Origin: Bacteroidota bacterium
Lineage (GTDB): Bacteria > Bacteroidota > Bacteroidia > Chitinophagales > Chitinophagaceae
NCBI GenBank assembly: GCA_018267575.1
Contig: JAFDYF010000079.1
Coordinates: 1 to 64,000 of the forward strand
Direction: 5' to 3'
Length of the DNA: 64,000 nucleotides
In this document: positions 34,215 to 43,210 of the stretch, piece after piece
How the letters are laid out: each line of letters opens with the position of its first letter
How positions within the stretch are numbered: the first letter of the stretch is position 1
Notes under the pieces: generated by a model
Database searches by the model: none
What the model was told of the DNA's origin: nothing
The model's input: only the letters and a program-made list of their open reading frames with translations
Program-made: the position numbers and the translations under genes

Positions 34215-34496
34215 TCAGCAATAAGCCAAAGGCACGAACTCGTGTTCCACATTCACATATTCTCGTATCACATGACCCTCCTCATAAATGACAATCACAG
34301 AACGCTTATGATCATCCGTCAGCTTTCGAAGATGGAGTATCTTGGAAACTATGAGAGATTTGTCAACCCATGAAAATCGGTCTTCCACTTTCATATAATC
34401 ATCCACGGAACTGACCACCTCACCAGACCTTAGGATATGGATTGTGTTCACAATACCATAATCCCTGAATTTGACTGAAGAAGGTTCTTGGGGCAT
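34215..34496 (-). CDS. Conserved-looking small protein of unknown function
   Basis: A 93-residue soluble protein that starts with ATG and has a balanced composition. It is rich in Val, Glu and charged residues with a beta-rich pattern (RSVIVIYEEGHVIREYVNVEHEFVPL). It has no signal peptide or membrane segment. It lies about 70 bp after the epimerase gene on the same strand, so it could be the last gene of that operon, but its cytosolic nature sets it apart. No family recognised. Confidence 0.55.
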   Translation of the reverse strand: MPQEPSSVKFRDYGIVNTIHILRSGEVVSSVDDYMKVEDRFSWVDKSLIVSKILHLRKLTDDHKRSVIVIYEEGHVIREYVNVEHEFVPLAYC

Positions 34497-34566
34497 CGTT
34501 GACTGCTTTTCTACAATTTACAGTTTAGTACTTGAAAAATCTGTGATAATTTATCCACAGCTTCTT

Positions 34567-35907
34567 CTATAGCCCCTTTTTCGAATCTGCTTCAATCCTT
34601 TTAATGCAATTGCTCAAGGATCTAAAATTATGATAAGTGCCTTTCCAAATCTGTGCTTTGAGAGCTGTTTTCCTTTGCGGTTCTTTGTCCAGTCCCCCCT
34701 CATACCAGTCACCGTGTTCATGATCAATCAAATAAGTCTGCACGTATTGCCAAAGCTTTGTGAAATGCTGGTAATAATCCATTTTATCGTTTGGATATTC
34801 ATCAGCTAACATCAATAGCGTGTTGAGCCCTTCAGCCTGTGCCCACCAGTTTTTACTTTCCAGGATAATAGTGACCCTAGGTTTGTATTTGAAATAATAT
34901 CCTTCATCATAAAAACCGCCCAGTTCTTTATCCCATCCATTCTTCAATGCATGGTCAACCATATGCTTACCCATCGACCTGGTTACTCGATCAGCTTTAA
35001 TGCCCAATGCCTTTGATGCCTCGAGCATGAGATAAGCCGTTTCCACATCATGACCAAAAGAAACATGGTCGATATAACGATGATTTAAAATGACGGCCTC
35101 TGAAGAATCTCGATAGGACACATGCTTCCATTTGGGTGTGAAATACAATTCCAAATAGCCTTTGGGGTTTACTATTTTATCACGAATCAGTATCAACATT
35201 TCATTGAGCCTTTCTTTTACCAAAGGATTTGGCCAAACTTCATACAATTCAGTCAATGCTTCCAGAATATGAATGGAACTGTTCTGATCTTTATAACCAA
35301 TATCGTCCGAACCTGATTTTTCAACTGTCCTTTGAATGGGTTCTCCATCCCGTTCCAAATATTGATAATAGCCTTTGTATTTGGGATCATGACTGTGCTT
35401 TTCCAACCATCGAAACGCCTTTTTTGCTAAATCAAGAGCAGTCGTATCACCAGAACATTTATAATAAGCAGCTAATCCGTAAATAGCAAAGGCATTTCCA
35501 TAAGCCTGCTTTATGTTTGTTATTGGTTGCCCCTGACGGGTAACCAGATTATAAAAACCCCCAAACTCTTTATCCCACATTTTATCCCGTAGAAAATAGA
35601 AACCATGCCGCGACATGGCGACATAATTTGTATCCTTATAAAATTCCGAAGCCTTGGCCGTCGTCCACATATGGCGTGACTGTGTTACAATCATTTTATC
35701 TTGTTCGCCTGTTGGTTGAAAATCGTAAGTGAATGTGCTTAAATAACCGCCATATAAGGTATCGATATTTCTTGGGTAATATTTGTCGAGGAGTTCCTGT
35801 TTAGCGGCATAGCGCATTTCTCGGGCGATCCCATTCCTATCAATGACTTGTTGTGCAAAAGAAAAGTTAACGAAGCAAATCAATATAGAAAAGAAAAAAG
35901 ACTTCAT
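34567..35907 (-). CDS. Secreted AGE-family epimerase (cellobiose/mannobiose 2-epimerase-like)
   Basis: About 446 residues from the ATG at 35907, which starts a clean signal peptide (ending NFSFAQ). An ATG at 35955 would add a non-signal extension overlapping the GH9 stop. The (alpha/alpha)6 barrel of N-acylglucosamine/cellobiose 2-epimerases is present, with RHMWT, NSSIHILEALTELY, VSFGHDVETAYLM and NWWAQAEGL. These supply the Arg, His and Glu residues used for deprotonation-reprotonation at C2. Beside a GH26 mannanase the likely reaction is beta-1,4-mannobiose to mannosylglucose. Characterised mannobiose epimerases are mostly cytoplasmic, so the export signal is unusual. Confidence 0.87.
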   Translation of the reverse strand: MKSFFFSILICFVNFSFAQQVIDRNGIAREMRYAAKQELLDKYYPRNIDTLYGGYLSTFTYDFQPTGEQDKMIVTQSRHMWTTAKASEFYKDTNYVAMSRHGFYFLRDKMWDKEFGGFYNLVTRQGQPITNIKQAYGNAFAIYGLAAYYKCSGDTTALDLAKKAFRWLEKHSHDPKYKGYYQYLERDGEPIQRTVEKSGSDDIGYKDQNSSIHILEALTELYEVWPNPLVKERLNEMLILIRDKIVNPKGYLELYFTPKWKHVSYRDSSEAVILNHRYIDHVSFGHDVETAYLMLEASKALGIKADRVTRSMGKHMVDHALKNGWDKELGGFYDEGYYFKYKPRVTIILESKNWWAQAEGLNTLLMLADEYPNDKMDYYQHFTKLWQYVQTYLIDHEHGDWYEGGLDKEPQRKTALKAQIWKGTYHNFRSLSNCIKRIEADSKKGL

Positions 35908-35954
35908 ATAGTTGGTTTTGCAGGGACGCACATTCATCATAAAAAATCGTCCCA

Positions 35955-38429
35955 TTATTTATTCAACACATGATCGGCAGCCAATACCAAAAAAAGATAA
36001 TCAGTAGTGCCGCCACCTAATACATATTCACCTTGCTGCCATAGAAAAGGCCAATTCAATAGCTCGGGAAAATCAGGGCGGATCAATGCCGTGCCAGATG
36101 CAATACCTCCCGGAATATAGGACCAGTCTGCCCGGTTGAACCCATAAGCCGTTGTCATAGATTTTGCCCCCACACCCGATACAAACGAAGCCGTATTCGA
36201 TCCTGGGTGACAACCTAAAACAAAATTCAAGGCGTGGAGCATATAATCATAAGGAAAAATTCCTGGAAAATTGGCAAATAGGAAATATTGTTTGTACCCA
36301 AAATGCTGGATGCCCCAACCTGCGCCCCAAATGTTTGGCTCATAAGGAACCCCATAAGGAGTTTTGTTTCCCTGTTGTTTGATATTCGCATACAATTTGG
36401 CAACCGCCTCAGTAATTGCTTTTTTATATCCTGCATCATCAATCAAAGAAAGGGTTCTGCCTACAAGCCAACCCGTATTATCGATATGAGCAAGAATAGT
36501 AGAAATATTAGCTTCTAAAAATTTAGCATACTTTTTTTCTTTTGTTGTAATCAATAATTCAACAGCCAAACCTACTCTTTGCAGTGGGTCTTTTTCTTTT
36601 GTATTGTCCCAAACCGAGGCAGCAATCTGTAGACATTGCGTTGAAAGCGTATCATTATATCCTTTCATTACTCTTGCAGCCGCAGCCAGCGCAGCAGCCG
36701 TTTCCAATGCCCTGCCCGGATTGTCTTCAGTAAATACCCATCGATCGTCCGCAGAACCGGGCAATCCAATTTTTGGGGTAGGCTTGCCCGTTACTGGGTT
36801 GAAAAATTTATTATCCGTGATATTAGCTGCATCGCCCAACACGGTATATTGTCGCAGACTTGGTTCAATTATGCCTCTATAAAAAATCCCCATCGATTCA
36901 TATCCACCAACAATGGATAGCAAGCCATGCTCAATCTGTTGAAGCATATCAGGCTTCCCGTCAGGTTGACCAATCTCCACAAGATGGTTTACTTGATCGA
37001 CAGTGGTATTGTCATAATTAACTCCAAATGCTTCATAAGCTAAGGTCAGTCCGTGCACTGTTTCTGCTTGCGACTCCAATCGGATGTCAAAATCCCCCGC
37101 ATCGTGCCAGCCCCCCCTATTAAGATTGGGAATCGTTTCGCCTGACTGATACTTGGTAAAAGTAGAATGCCCTTGGATATATCCATCGAAATGATTGGAA
37201 TCGATTGGTGCCATCCTCGCATCATCCATATGGCAGAAGCCATGCCATACCCGATATTTATCATTCACCTTCATATGGCACATCTGCACTGGGAGAAAAT
37301 ATTCCAGTGTGGGTTGCCAAACATTTTGTTTATATACATCCGCACTGATCTGAAAAGGTTCTGTCTGGATATTTCCATAACGGACCATATACATCCCAGG
37401 CCTTTCAATTTTTGTAAAATCGAATTGGAGATAATGATAGCGCAAAAAATTGCCCCAATCTTTTGGTGTAGTTTCCATTATTTTTTGGAAGCCACCATTC
37501 TCTGATATTCGTAATAAGGAGATTGGAAGTTTATGATTATCCTTTGCATCCAATTCAATAACGGCAATCTTTTGTTGTTTCGGATGATAACCCACTTGGG
37601 AAACCTGAATCACGGGAGCCGATTTCCAACCATCAATGGCATTGGGAGTCACCAACCATCTCACTGCATTTTTTGATGCTCCTTTTGCAATTAAGGAGCG
37701 GACCACAAACCATCCATTAGTATGTTGGCCTCGGCCATCCAACAACTCAAGGCCATTCGCATTTTTGTTTTCAATAATCATGCGTTGTGCATCGGATTCA
37801 GGTGCTACCGTTAACTGGTTCCCCTTTGCCATGGGCAAGGGCACCGTTTCTCCCTCGTACGTATTTATCATTTGATCGTTTGACTGTCGGGGAAAAACCC
37901 CAAAATGCTGGTCCATATAATAAGACTTCCCAAAAAGAATGCCTGGGAAAAGCTCAAAATTGAAACCCACTTTCCCAATCCATTCATCCGGCAACGGTTT
38001 ATCCAAGTCAACAATTATCTCAAACGATTTCCCTATAGGAACCACCCGGATGGTATAACCAAAATGCAGATCCGGATAAATAATGGGGTTAAAGCCTTTT
38101 CTGTTGATAGCCGAATCTGGATATTGCATATAAACGCTGATCTCTTGCTTTTTTTCATCCACCACTCGCTTCCCCACTTTTGGAATGGGCTGCCACTGCC
38201 CGGGGGTGGGCTCCAAACGGATATCACCATTGGTCGCCACCCTCATCCCATTTTGTATAACGCCTACTCCGCCCTGATGACCTTCGGGATAAAAGTCATG
38301 AGCAAGCATCACGTTCACTCCCTGATATTCCAAATACTCCAATTTGTTCAAATGCATTTGTTGGCCTTGTGCAAACAATCGCCCATTCAGAAATAAGAGA
38401 ACAAAGAGACCAGTCAATTTAAAATTCAT
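35955..38429 (-). CDS. GH9 glycoside hydrolase with N-terminal Ig-like domain
   Basis: An 824-residue protein with a signal peptide (ending RLFAQ). The N-terminal region (about 20-265) is a beta-sandwich of unknown role. A cellulase-N Ig-like domain follows (about 275-365, starting IQVSQVGYHPKQQKIAVIE), then the (alpha/alpha)6 GH9 catalytic domain (about 375-824). RGGWHDAGDF (about 436-446) holds the catalytic base Asp pair, and the C-terminal QQGEYVLGG (Glu about 803) is the acid. GH9 enzymes cut beta-1,4-glucans, including xyloglucan and mixed-linkage glucan. Next to a mannanase it may cleave glucosyl links in glucomannan. It lies between GH26 and the epimerase in one operon. Confidence 0.92.
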   Translation of the reverse strand: MNFKLTGLFVLLFLNGRLFAQGQQMHLNKLEYLEYQGVNVMLAHDFYPEGHQGGVGVIQNGMRVATNGDIRLEPTPGQWQPIPKVGKRVVDEKKQEISVYMQYPDSAINRKGFNPIIYPDLHFGYTIRVVPIGKSFEIIVDLDKPLPDEWIGKVGFNFELFPGILFGKSYYMDQHFGVFPRQSNDQMINTYEGETVPLPMAKGNQLTVAPESDAQRMIIENKNANGLELLDGRGQHTNGWFVVRSLIAKGASKNAVRWLVTPNAIDGWKSAPVIQVSQVGYHPKQQKIAVIELDAKDNHKLPISLLRISENGGFQKIMETTPKDWGNFLRYHYLQFDFTKIERPGMYMVRYGNIQTEPFQISADVYKQNVWQPTLEYFLPVQMCHMKVNDKYRVWHGFCHMDDARMAPIDSNHFDGYIQGHSTFTKYQSGETIPNLNRGGWHDAGDFDIRLESQAETVHGLTLAYEAFGVNYDNTTVDQVNHLVEIGQPDGKPDMLQQIEHGLLSIVGGYESMGIFYRGIIEPSLRQYTVLGDAANITDNKFFNPVTGKPTPKIGLPGSADDRWVFTEDNPGRALETAAALAAAARVMKGYNDTLSTQCLQIAASVWDNTKEKDPLQRVGLAVELLITTKEKKYAKFLEANISTILAHIDNTGWLVGRTLSLIDDAGYKKAITEAVAKLYANIKQQGNKTPYGVPYEPNIWGAGWGIQHFGYKQYFLFANFPGIFPYDYMLHALNFVLGCHPGSNTASFVSGVGAKSMTTAYGFNRADWSYIPGGIASGTALIRPDFPELLNWPFLWQQGEYVLGGGTTDYLFLVLAADHVLNK

Positions 38430-38495
38430 ATTTCAATATTTGCTCAGTGAATCAATATTTATAAAAGAAGCCCCCACCAATAAATGCTCATGATA

Positions 38496-39500
38496 TCAAT
38501 GCGCAGGAAGCACTACTTCATCATGGGTTAATGTTTGTTCGCGATTGTACACCGTCTTTACTTGCTCTTTGGAATTATGGGTAGAAACCCAATCGGCCCA
38601 TACCAGAAACCAAGCCCATTTCGGTTGCGCATTCAATATTAAATCGTTGGGCAATTCCCCGCATTCAGTAAGCGCTATGATCTTCCCTTTTGCCAGATCA
38701 AGCAATTCCTGATAATCTTTTTGCTCATAATCCATATGGTACACATCGGAACCCAATACATCCACATAATTGTTGCCGGGATAAAAATCTTTGTATGGAT
38801 AGGCCTCATCGCCGGGAATATCCCTTGGACCATTGGCGCCCCAAACCCACAACAGATTGTTCAGATGAAAATGGTTCACATATCGATCGTACATCATTTT
38901 CCAAAGTTTAGCAATCCCTTCTTTTCCTTTTCTATTGCCCCACCAAAACCAAATGCCATTCATTTCATGATAAGGTCTCCACAAAATGGGTACATGTGCC
39001 TCTTCCAATTGTTTCAAATAACCTGCCACCACATCAATCTGCGCTAGCCAACGTTTATAAAGCGCTGTTCCGGGTGTTACCAATTCATTCCATTGCGCAT
39101 CGGTCAGTTTTCCTTGTATGCTTTCTTTCCACCCAAAGGGCGGTTCATCGGTAGGTCTGCCTTGGTGCCACATAAGCGTGATCAAATAGCCTTCTTTATT
39201 TTTCTTGATGCACTCATCCACGATGGCCTGCCCATTATCCTTTTTCCAGTCCCATATAAAATCGGTGCCCCAAACCGCAGGATATTTGCCCGTGATACTT
39301 TTTACGGTATCACTCCAGCGGTTCATGTCCTCATTCATATTGTGTTGACCACTGAGCATATGTTTTCCATTGATGCTATAGAGATAGCTCAACAAACGTT
39401 TTGCCTCCGGAGAAGCATTTTTGTTCACTGGCTTAAACGATTGGGAAAATAAAGATGGTGATATCAAGAGCAATAACGCAATCCTGAAAATATTTTTCAT
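38496..39500 (-). CDS. GH26 endo-beta-1,4-mannanase
   Basis: A 334-residue secreted enzyme (signal peptide ending PSLFSQ) with a single GH26 (beta/alpha)8 domain. RPYHEMNGIWFWWG carries the acid Glu179, and IALTECGE carries the nucleophile Glu279. The Trp-rich segment and GQHNMNE start are typical of the family. It hydrolyses internal beta-1,4-mannosidic bonds in mannan, glucomannan or galactomannan in the periplasm or at the surface. It starts 10 bp after the FG-GAP lipoprotein gene, so the two are cotranscribed. This is the best clue that the locus targets beta-mannan. Confidence 0.94.
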   Translation of the reverse strand: MKNIFRIALLLLISPSLFSQSFKPVNKNASPEAKRLLSYLYSINGKHMLSGQHNMNEDMNRWSDTVKSITGKYPAVWGTDFIWDWKKDNGQAIVDECIKKNKEGYLITLMWHQGRPTDEPPFGWKESIQGKLTDAQWNELVTPGTALYKRWLAQIDVVAGYLKQLEEAHVPILWRPYHEMNGIWFWWGNRKGKEGIAKLWKMMYDRYVNHFHLNNLLWVWGANGPRDIPGDEAYPYKDFYPGNNYVDVLGSDVYHMDYEQKDYQELLDLAKGKIIALTECGELPNDLILNAQPKWAWFLVWADWVSTHNSKEQVKTVYNREQTLTHDEVVLPAH

Positions 39501-39510
39501 TTTGTTAGAT

Positions 39511-42500
39511 TTAGTGGAGCGGAATATGGTTTTCTATTTTTCGGGTTTCCCCCTTGCTATTTTTTATTTCGATGCTTATGACATCATCATCAATTTTCAT
39601 GAATCTAGAAGACTGGGAAAGAAATGAGTTACCATAGTAAAATTCTTCCAACTCGATACTCCCATTTTTATATTTAATGATGGCACTCATATCATCAGGC
39701 ATCAATCTTAAGGTTTGTGGTTTCCCTTTCAATTCATATAATTTCAGTGCATCACTATGCTGACTGGCTGCAACCAGATAATTACCGGCACTGCCCAATA
39801 GCTTTACCAAGGCCTTGCCATTTCCGGGAATATAAATCCCACTCTGCAAAATTGATAGTGGCAAAAACCCACCTTTACCATTTCCTTTGAGTAACAACCC
39901 ATTCAATGCATCATATCTGCCTGTACTGACTTCCGTACCATAATCGTTACCGTTGATCAGCACATCCAAATTGCCATCGCCATCAAAATCGTCTACCAAC
40001 ATACCATTCAACATGGATATTTGCGCTTGCTTCGGCAATGGTATCATGGTAAATTTACCGCCACCATCATTTCTTAAAAAGCAGGATTGAAGCATATTGG
40101 CTTTCAACCGAAGCGAACCCTTTCTTTGATCGGGAGTTAAGATCTCATCCATGGTTGAGTTTGCGAAAGATTTATATTCCGGGAACTTCTTTTTTATGGA
40201 GCTCCATTGTTTGGCGAGGTCATCCCGACCTTCTGCAGGAAATTCCCTTCTCACTCCTTTCTCATCTGGCAAATACAAAGAAGCAATGGCTATATAACTA
40301 GAGCCGGTATTATCAAAATCCTTGGCAGTAATGTTCACTGGGTATTCATCGCTTGCCTGATAAAAACTGTTAAGTCCCAAATTGCCTACTATATAATCAG
40401 TCCTACCCGTATGCCTAAAATCGCCAGCCACAATTGAATTCCACCACCCAAACTCCGTTCCAATACCAGTGGAAGCCGTTACATTCTTAAACTTGCCATT
40501 GGTATTTTTTAAAAAAGTTAGAGGCATCCATTCACCTGCCAATATCAAATCGATTTGCCCATCCCCATCAAAATCGGTGAACAGGGCATCACAAACCATC
40601 CCAATATTTTTTAAATCAGGGGCCACTTCATCCGTAACATCCGTGAATTTTGCCTGCCCATTTTTTGAATCATTCCTAAAAATAAAACTACTCACAGGCT
40701 TGGGGTAATGCCAAGGATCCACACGCCCAGACACAAACAAATCCAATTTGCCATCATTATTAAAATCCATCGCCCGGACGCATAGTTTACTATTGTGATT
40801 TACAGGAAGCGCAAGAGAGTCAGCAAAAAAATTACCCTTACCATCGTTGATGCATAACCGGTCTTGGTAAGCCTCATTTCCCGGTGCCACTTTATAGCCT
40901 CCACTAGCTAAGTATACATCTGGCTTACCATCCCCATTGGCATCAAAAACCAAGATACCTGCATCCTTATAATTATCCGTGAAACTGGCATCTTTTTCAT
41001 TGGGCATTAAATCCCTTTGTACAAAGTGCCCATTGGCTTGCTGCATGAATATTTGCGTATGCTTAGCAGCATTGCCGCCGATAATGATGTCATCAAAGCC
41101 ATTGCCATCCATATCACCCACTGCTAAGCCGGGACTATATTCAGATAGTTTATGTGGTAATAAAGATTGTACATCAAAATCAATTGCGTTCACTTCATAA
41201 TGTTCATAATGAACCCCAACCGCAGCAGTTATTTCTTTGAATAATGCTTGTGAAGCCACTGCTGGCACTGACCAGATGCAGGTATCCTTTGCATCTAAAA
41301 TGCTTACGGTAATCATCTGGTCAACAGGTATATTTTTCAATAATTGCTGCTTTCCGTTGTACCACTTAATGAGAACCGAATCAATTATTGTTGTTCGGCC
41401 CAACCCAAAATGTGCCATGGCCGGCATTGTTGACAAATAGCCACGGTAAGGGTTATTGTCATACACCTGTTGTTTATCATGGTCATAATAGATTGCAGCA
41501 ATAGCGCCAAGTCCGTTTATATTTTGCTTATCTCCTTTGAATTTGATCTGCAAAAAATGATTTTTTGATTTATCCTTGTCCATCGAAGTATTTCTGTACA
41601 ATAAGGCTTTGTCATTGATATTATTAACCACCATATCCATAGCTCCATCGTTATCAAAATCCGCATAAGCAGCACCGTTTGAAAAAGTTGGGATTTCCAA
41701 TCCCCAATCAACAGTTTCATCATTAAAAGTCAAGTCGCCATTATTTTTAAATGCATAATTGTGCAACTTTACTTCTGGTATCTGCTCCAGCATGGTTTTG
41801 GTGCTTACATAACCATTTGATTTTTTTTGGTAGGCCATGAAATCATGATCCGATACATCTTTGGGAAACCCGTTAGTAATCACCAGGTCCCGGTAGCTGT
41901 CATTATCAAAATCAACAGCCAAAGGTGTCCAGCTCCAATCGGTTTGGGAAAACCCACTCATAAAACCGATCTCACTAAAAATGGGAACCCCAATGGAATC
42001 GTTTTGCCCAACACGGGGACCTTGATTCAATTGCAGGCTATTACGCACATACTGAAACTCATAACCAAATTGTGTGAAATTTTGATAGGTCACATAATTG
42101 GTAGGCCCCATCATCATTTTCTTTCGATAGTTATGCTCTGGGTTCATGTCGAGTTCAATCACATCGGGCAATCCATCATTATTCATATCCACAATATCCT
42201 GCCCCATTGAATTCAATGAAGTATGTTTGAAATAGTCTTTTACATGGTCAGTAAATGTGCCATCGTGATTGTTGATATAAAGGATATTGCTGGAAATAAA
42301 ATCATCAGAAACATAAATATCTTTCCAGCCATCATTATTGATATCGCATATCGTAGCTGCATGGCCAAAGCCTTCATATGCCATCCCAGCCTGTTTTGAT
42401 ACATCGTGAAAGATGGGATGTTTCAAAACACTATCCCAGTCGTTTCGGTAAAGACGGCCTATGCTGGCTACTTTATCTTTGATGTCTCTATGAAAAATAG

Positions 42501-43104
42501 AGGGGTCGCTACCATTAGAAGCCTCATTCACGGTCAGGTACATGTCAAGATCCCCATCATTATCATAATCAAAAAAACTGGCCATGGTAGATTGAACATG
42601 GATATCTAGCCCATATTCAGCAGCCATATCTTTAAAATGGGGAACTCCGTTTTTATCAATTCCCTGATTGACGTACAAAATATTTCTTCTTCTGAGTGGG
42701 TCTTTGTAAATAGTGTTGCAGATATAAATATCCATCAACCCATCGTTATTGATATCAACAACCGATACCCCCCTTGCCCATCTACCCAACCCCTCAACAC
42801 CGGCTTTTTCTGTTATATCCTCAAATTGAAAATCCCCTTTGTTCAAATATAATTTGCAGGGCACCATATTGCCTGTAAAAAAAATATCCTGTAACCCATC
42901 ATTATTAAAATCACCGATACCTACCCCACCCCCATTATAGATGTTCACCACATTTAGCGGGTTCACTGAATCGCTTTCGTTGATCTTATTATTGAAATTA
43001 ATACCAGAATGCGAAGAAGGAATTTGTTTGAACAGAGTAGGCTTGTTATTGCATGCAAACAAAACTAACAATACAATTGGAGAAGATACCCGAATGATAT
43101 TCAT
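39511..43104 (-). CDS. FG-GAP/VCBS repeat lipoprotein with ASPIC/UnbV domain
   Basis: A 1197-residue lipoprotein (lipobox LVLFAC, Cys about 18). At least ten FG-GAP-type repeats (DFNNDGLQDIFF, DINNDGLMDIYI, DYDNDGDLDMYL and similar) each form a Ca-binding DxNxDG loop of a beta-propeller. An ASPIC/UnbV segment lies at about residues 535-605 (KNHFLQIKFKGDKQNINGLGAIAAIYY). The repeats then resume, suggesting two propellers. Such proteins often accompany SusCD genes in Bacteroidota. Their role is unproven, but surface glycan binding or scaffolding is likely. It begins after a terminator that follows SusD. Confidence 0.9.
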   Translation of the reverse strand: MNIIRVSSPIVLLVLFACNNKPTLFKQIPSSHSGINFNNKINESDSVNPLNVVNIYNGGGVGIGDFNNDGLQDIFFTGNMVPCKLYLNKGDFQFEDITEKAGVEGLGRWARGVSVVDINNDGLMDIYICNTIYKDPLRRRNILYVNQGIDKNGVPHFKDMAAEYGLDIHVQSTMASFFDYDNDGDLDMYLTVNEASNGSDPSIFHRDIKDKVASIGRLYRNDWDSVLKHPIFHDVSKQAGMAYEGFGHAATICDINNDGWKDIYVSDDFISSNILYINNHDGTFTDHVKDYFKHTSLNSMGQDIVDMNNDGLPDVIELDMNPEHNYRKKMMMGPTNYVTYQNFTQFGYEFQYVRNSLQLNQGPRVGQNDSIGVPIFSEIGFMSGFSQTDWSWTPLAVDFDNDSYRDLVITNGFPKDVSDHDFMAYQKKSNGYVSTKTMLEQIPEVKLHNYAFKNNGDLTFNDETVDWGLEIPTFSNGAAYADFDNDGAMDMVVNNINDKALLYRNTSMDKDKSKNHFLQIKFKGDKQNINGLGAIAAIYYDHDKQQVYDNNPYRGYLSTMPAMAHFGLGRTTIIDSVLIKWYNGKQQLLKNIPVDQMITVSILDAKDTCIWSVPAVASQALFKEITAAVGVHYEHYEVNAIDFDVQSLLPHKLSEYSPGLAVGDMDGNGFDDIIIGGNAAKHTQIFMQQANGHFVQRDLMPNEKDASFTDNYKDAGILVFDANGDGKPDVYLASGGYKVAPGNEAYQDRLCINDGKGNFFADSLALPVNHNSKLCVRAMDFNNDGKLDLFVSGRVDPWHYPKPVSSFIFRNDSKNGQAKFTDVTDEVAPDLKNIGMVCDALFTDFDGDGQIDLILAGEWMPLTFLKNTNGKFKNVTASTGIGTEFGWWNSIVAGDFRHTGRTDYIVGNLGLNSFYQASDEYPVNITAKDFDNTGSSYIAIASLYLPDEKGVRREFPAEGRDDLAKQWSSIKKKFPEYKSFANSTMDEILTPDQRKGSLRLKANMLQSCFLRNDGGGKFTMIPLPKQAQISMLNGMLVDDFDGDGNLDVLINGNDYGTEVSTGRYDALNGLLLKGNGKGGFLPLSILQSGIYIPGNGKALVKLLGSAGNYLVAASQHSDALKLYELKGKPQTLRLMPDDMSAIIKYKNGSIELEEFYYGNSFLSQSSRFMKIDDDVISIEIKNSKGETRKIENHIPLH

Positions 43105-43167
43105 ATGACAATTTGAAATTTCTTAAAACTGCTCAGGACTCACTTGGCAATATAGTTAAAAGAAAAA

Positions 43168-43196
43168 AAAGGCTTCCCCTCATTGAGAAAGCCTTT
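43168..43196 (-). terminator. Terminator between susD and the enzyme genes of the hemicellulose locus
   Basis: On the minus strand AAAGGCTT pairs with AAGCCTTT around a 13-nt loop and is followed by a run of T residues. It lies 15 bp after the SusD stop and 64 bp before the FG-GAP gene. It should reduce read-through, so SusCD would be made in excess of the downstream enzymes. Confidence 0.85.
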
Positions 43197-43210
43197 TGTA
43201 AACATTTATT

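Noticed and set aside
39600..43000. Recurring similar DNA words across 3.4 kb
   Set aside because: These are coding repeats of FG-GAP motifs, not a DNA-level tandem repeat.
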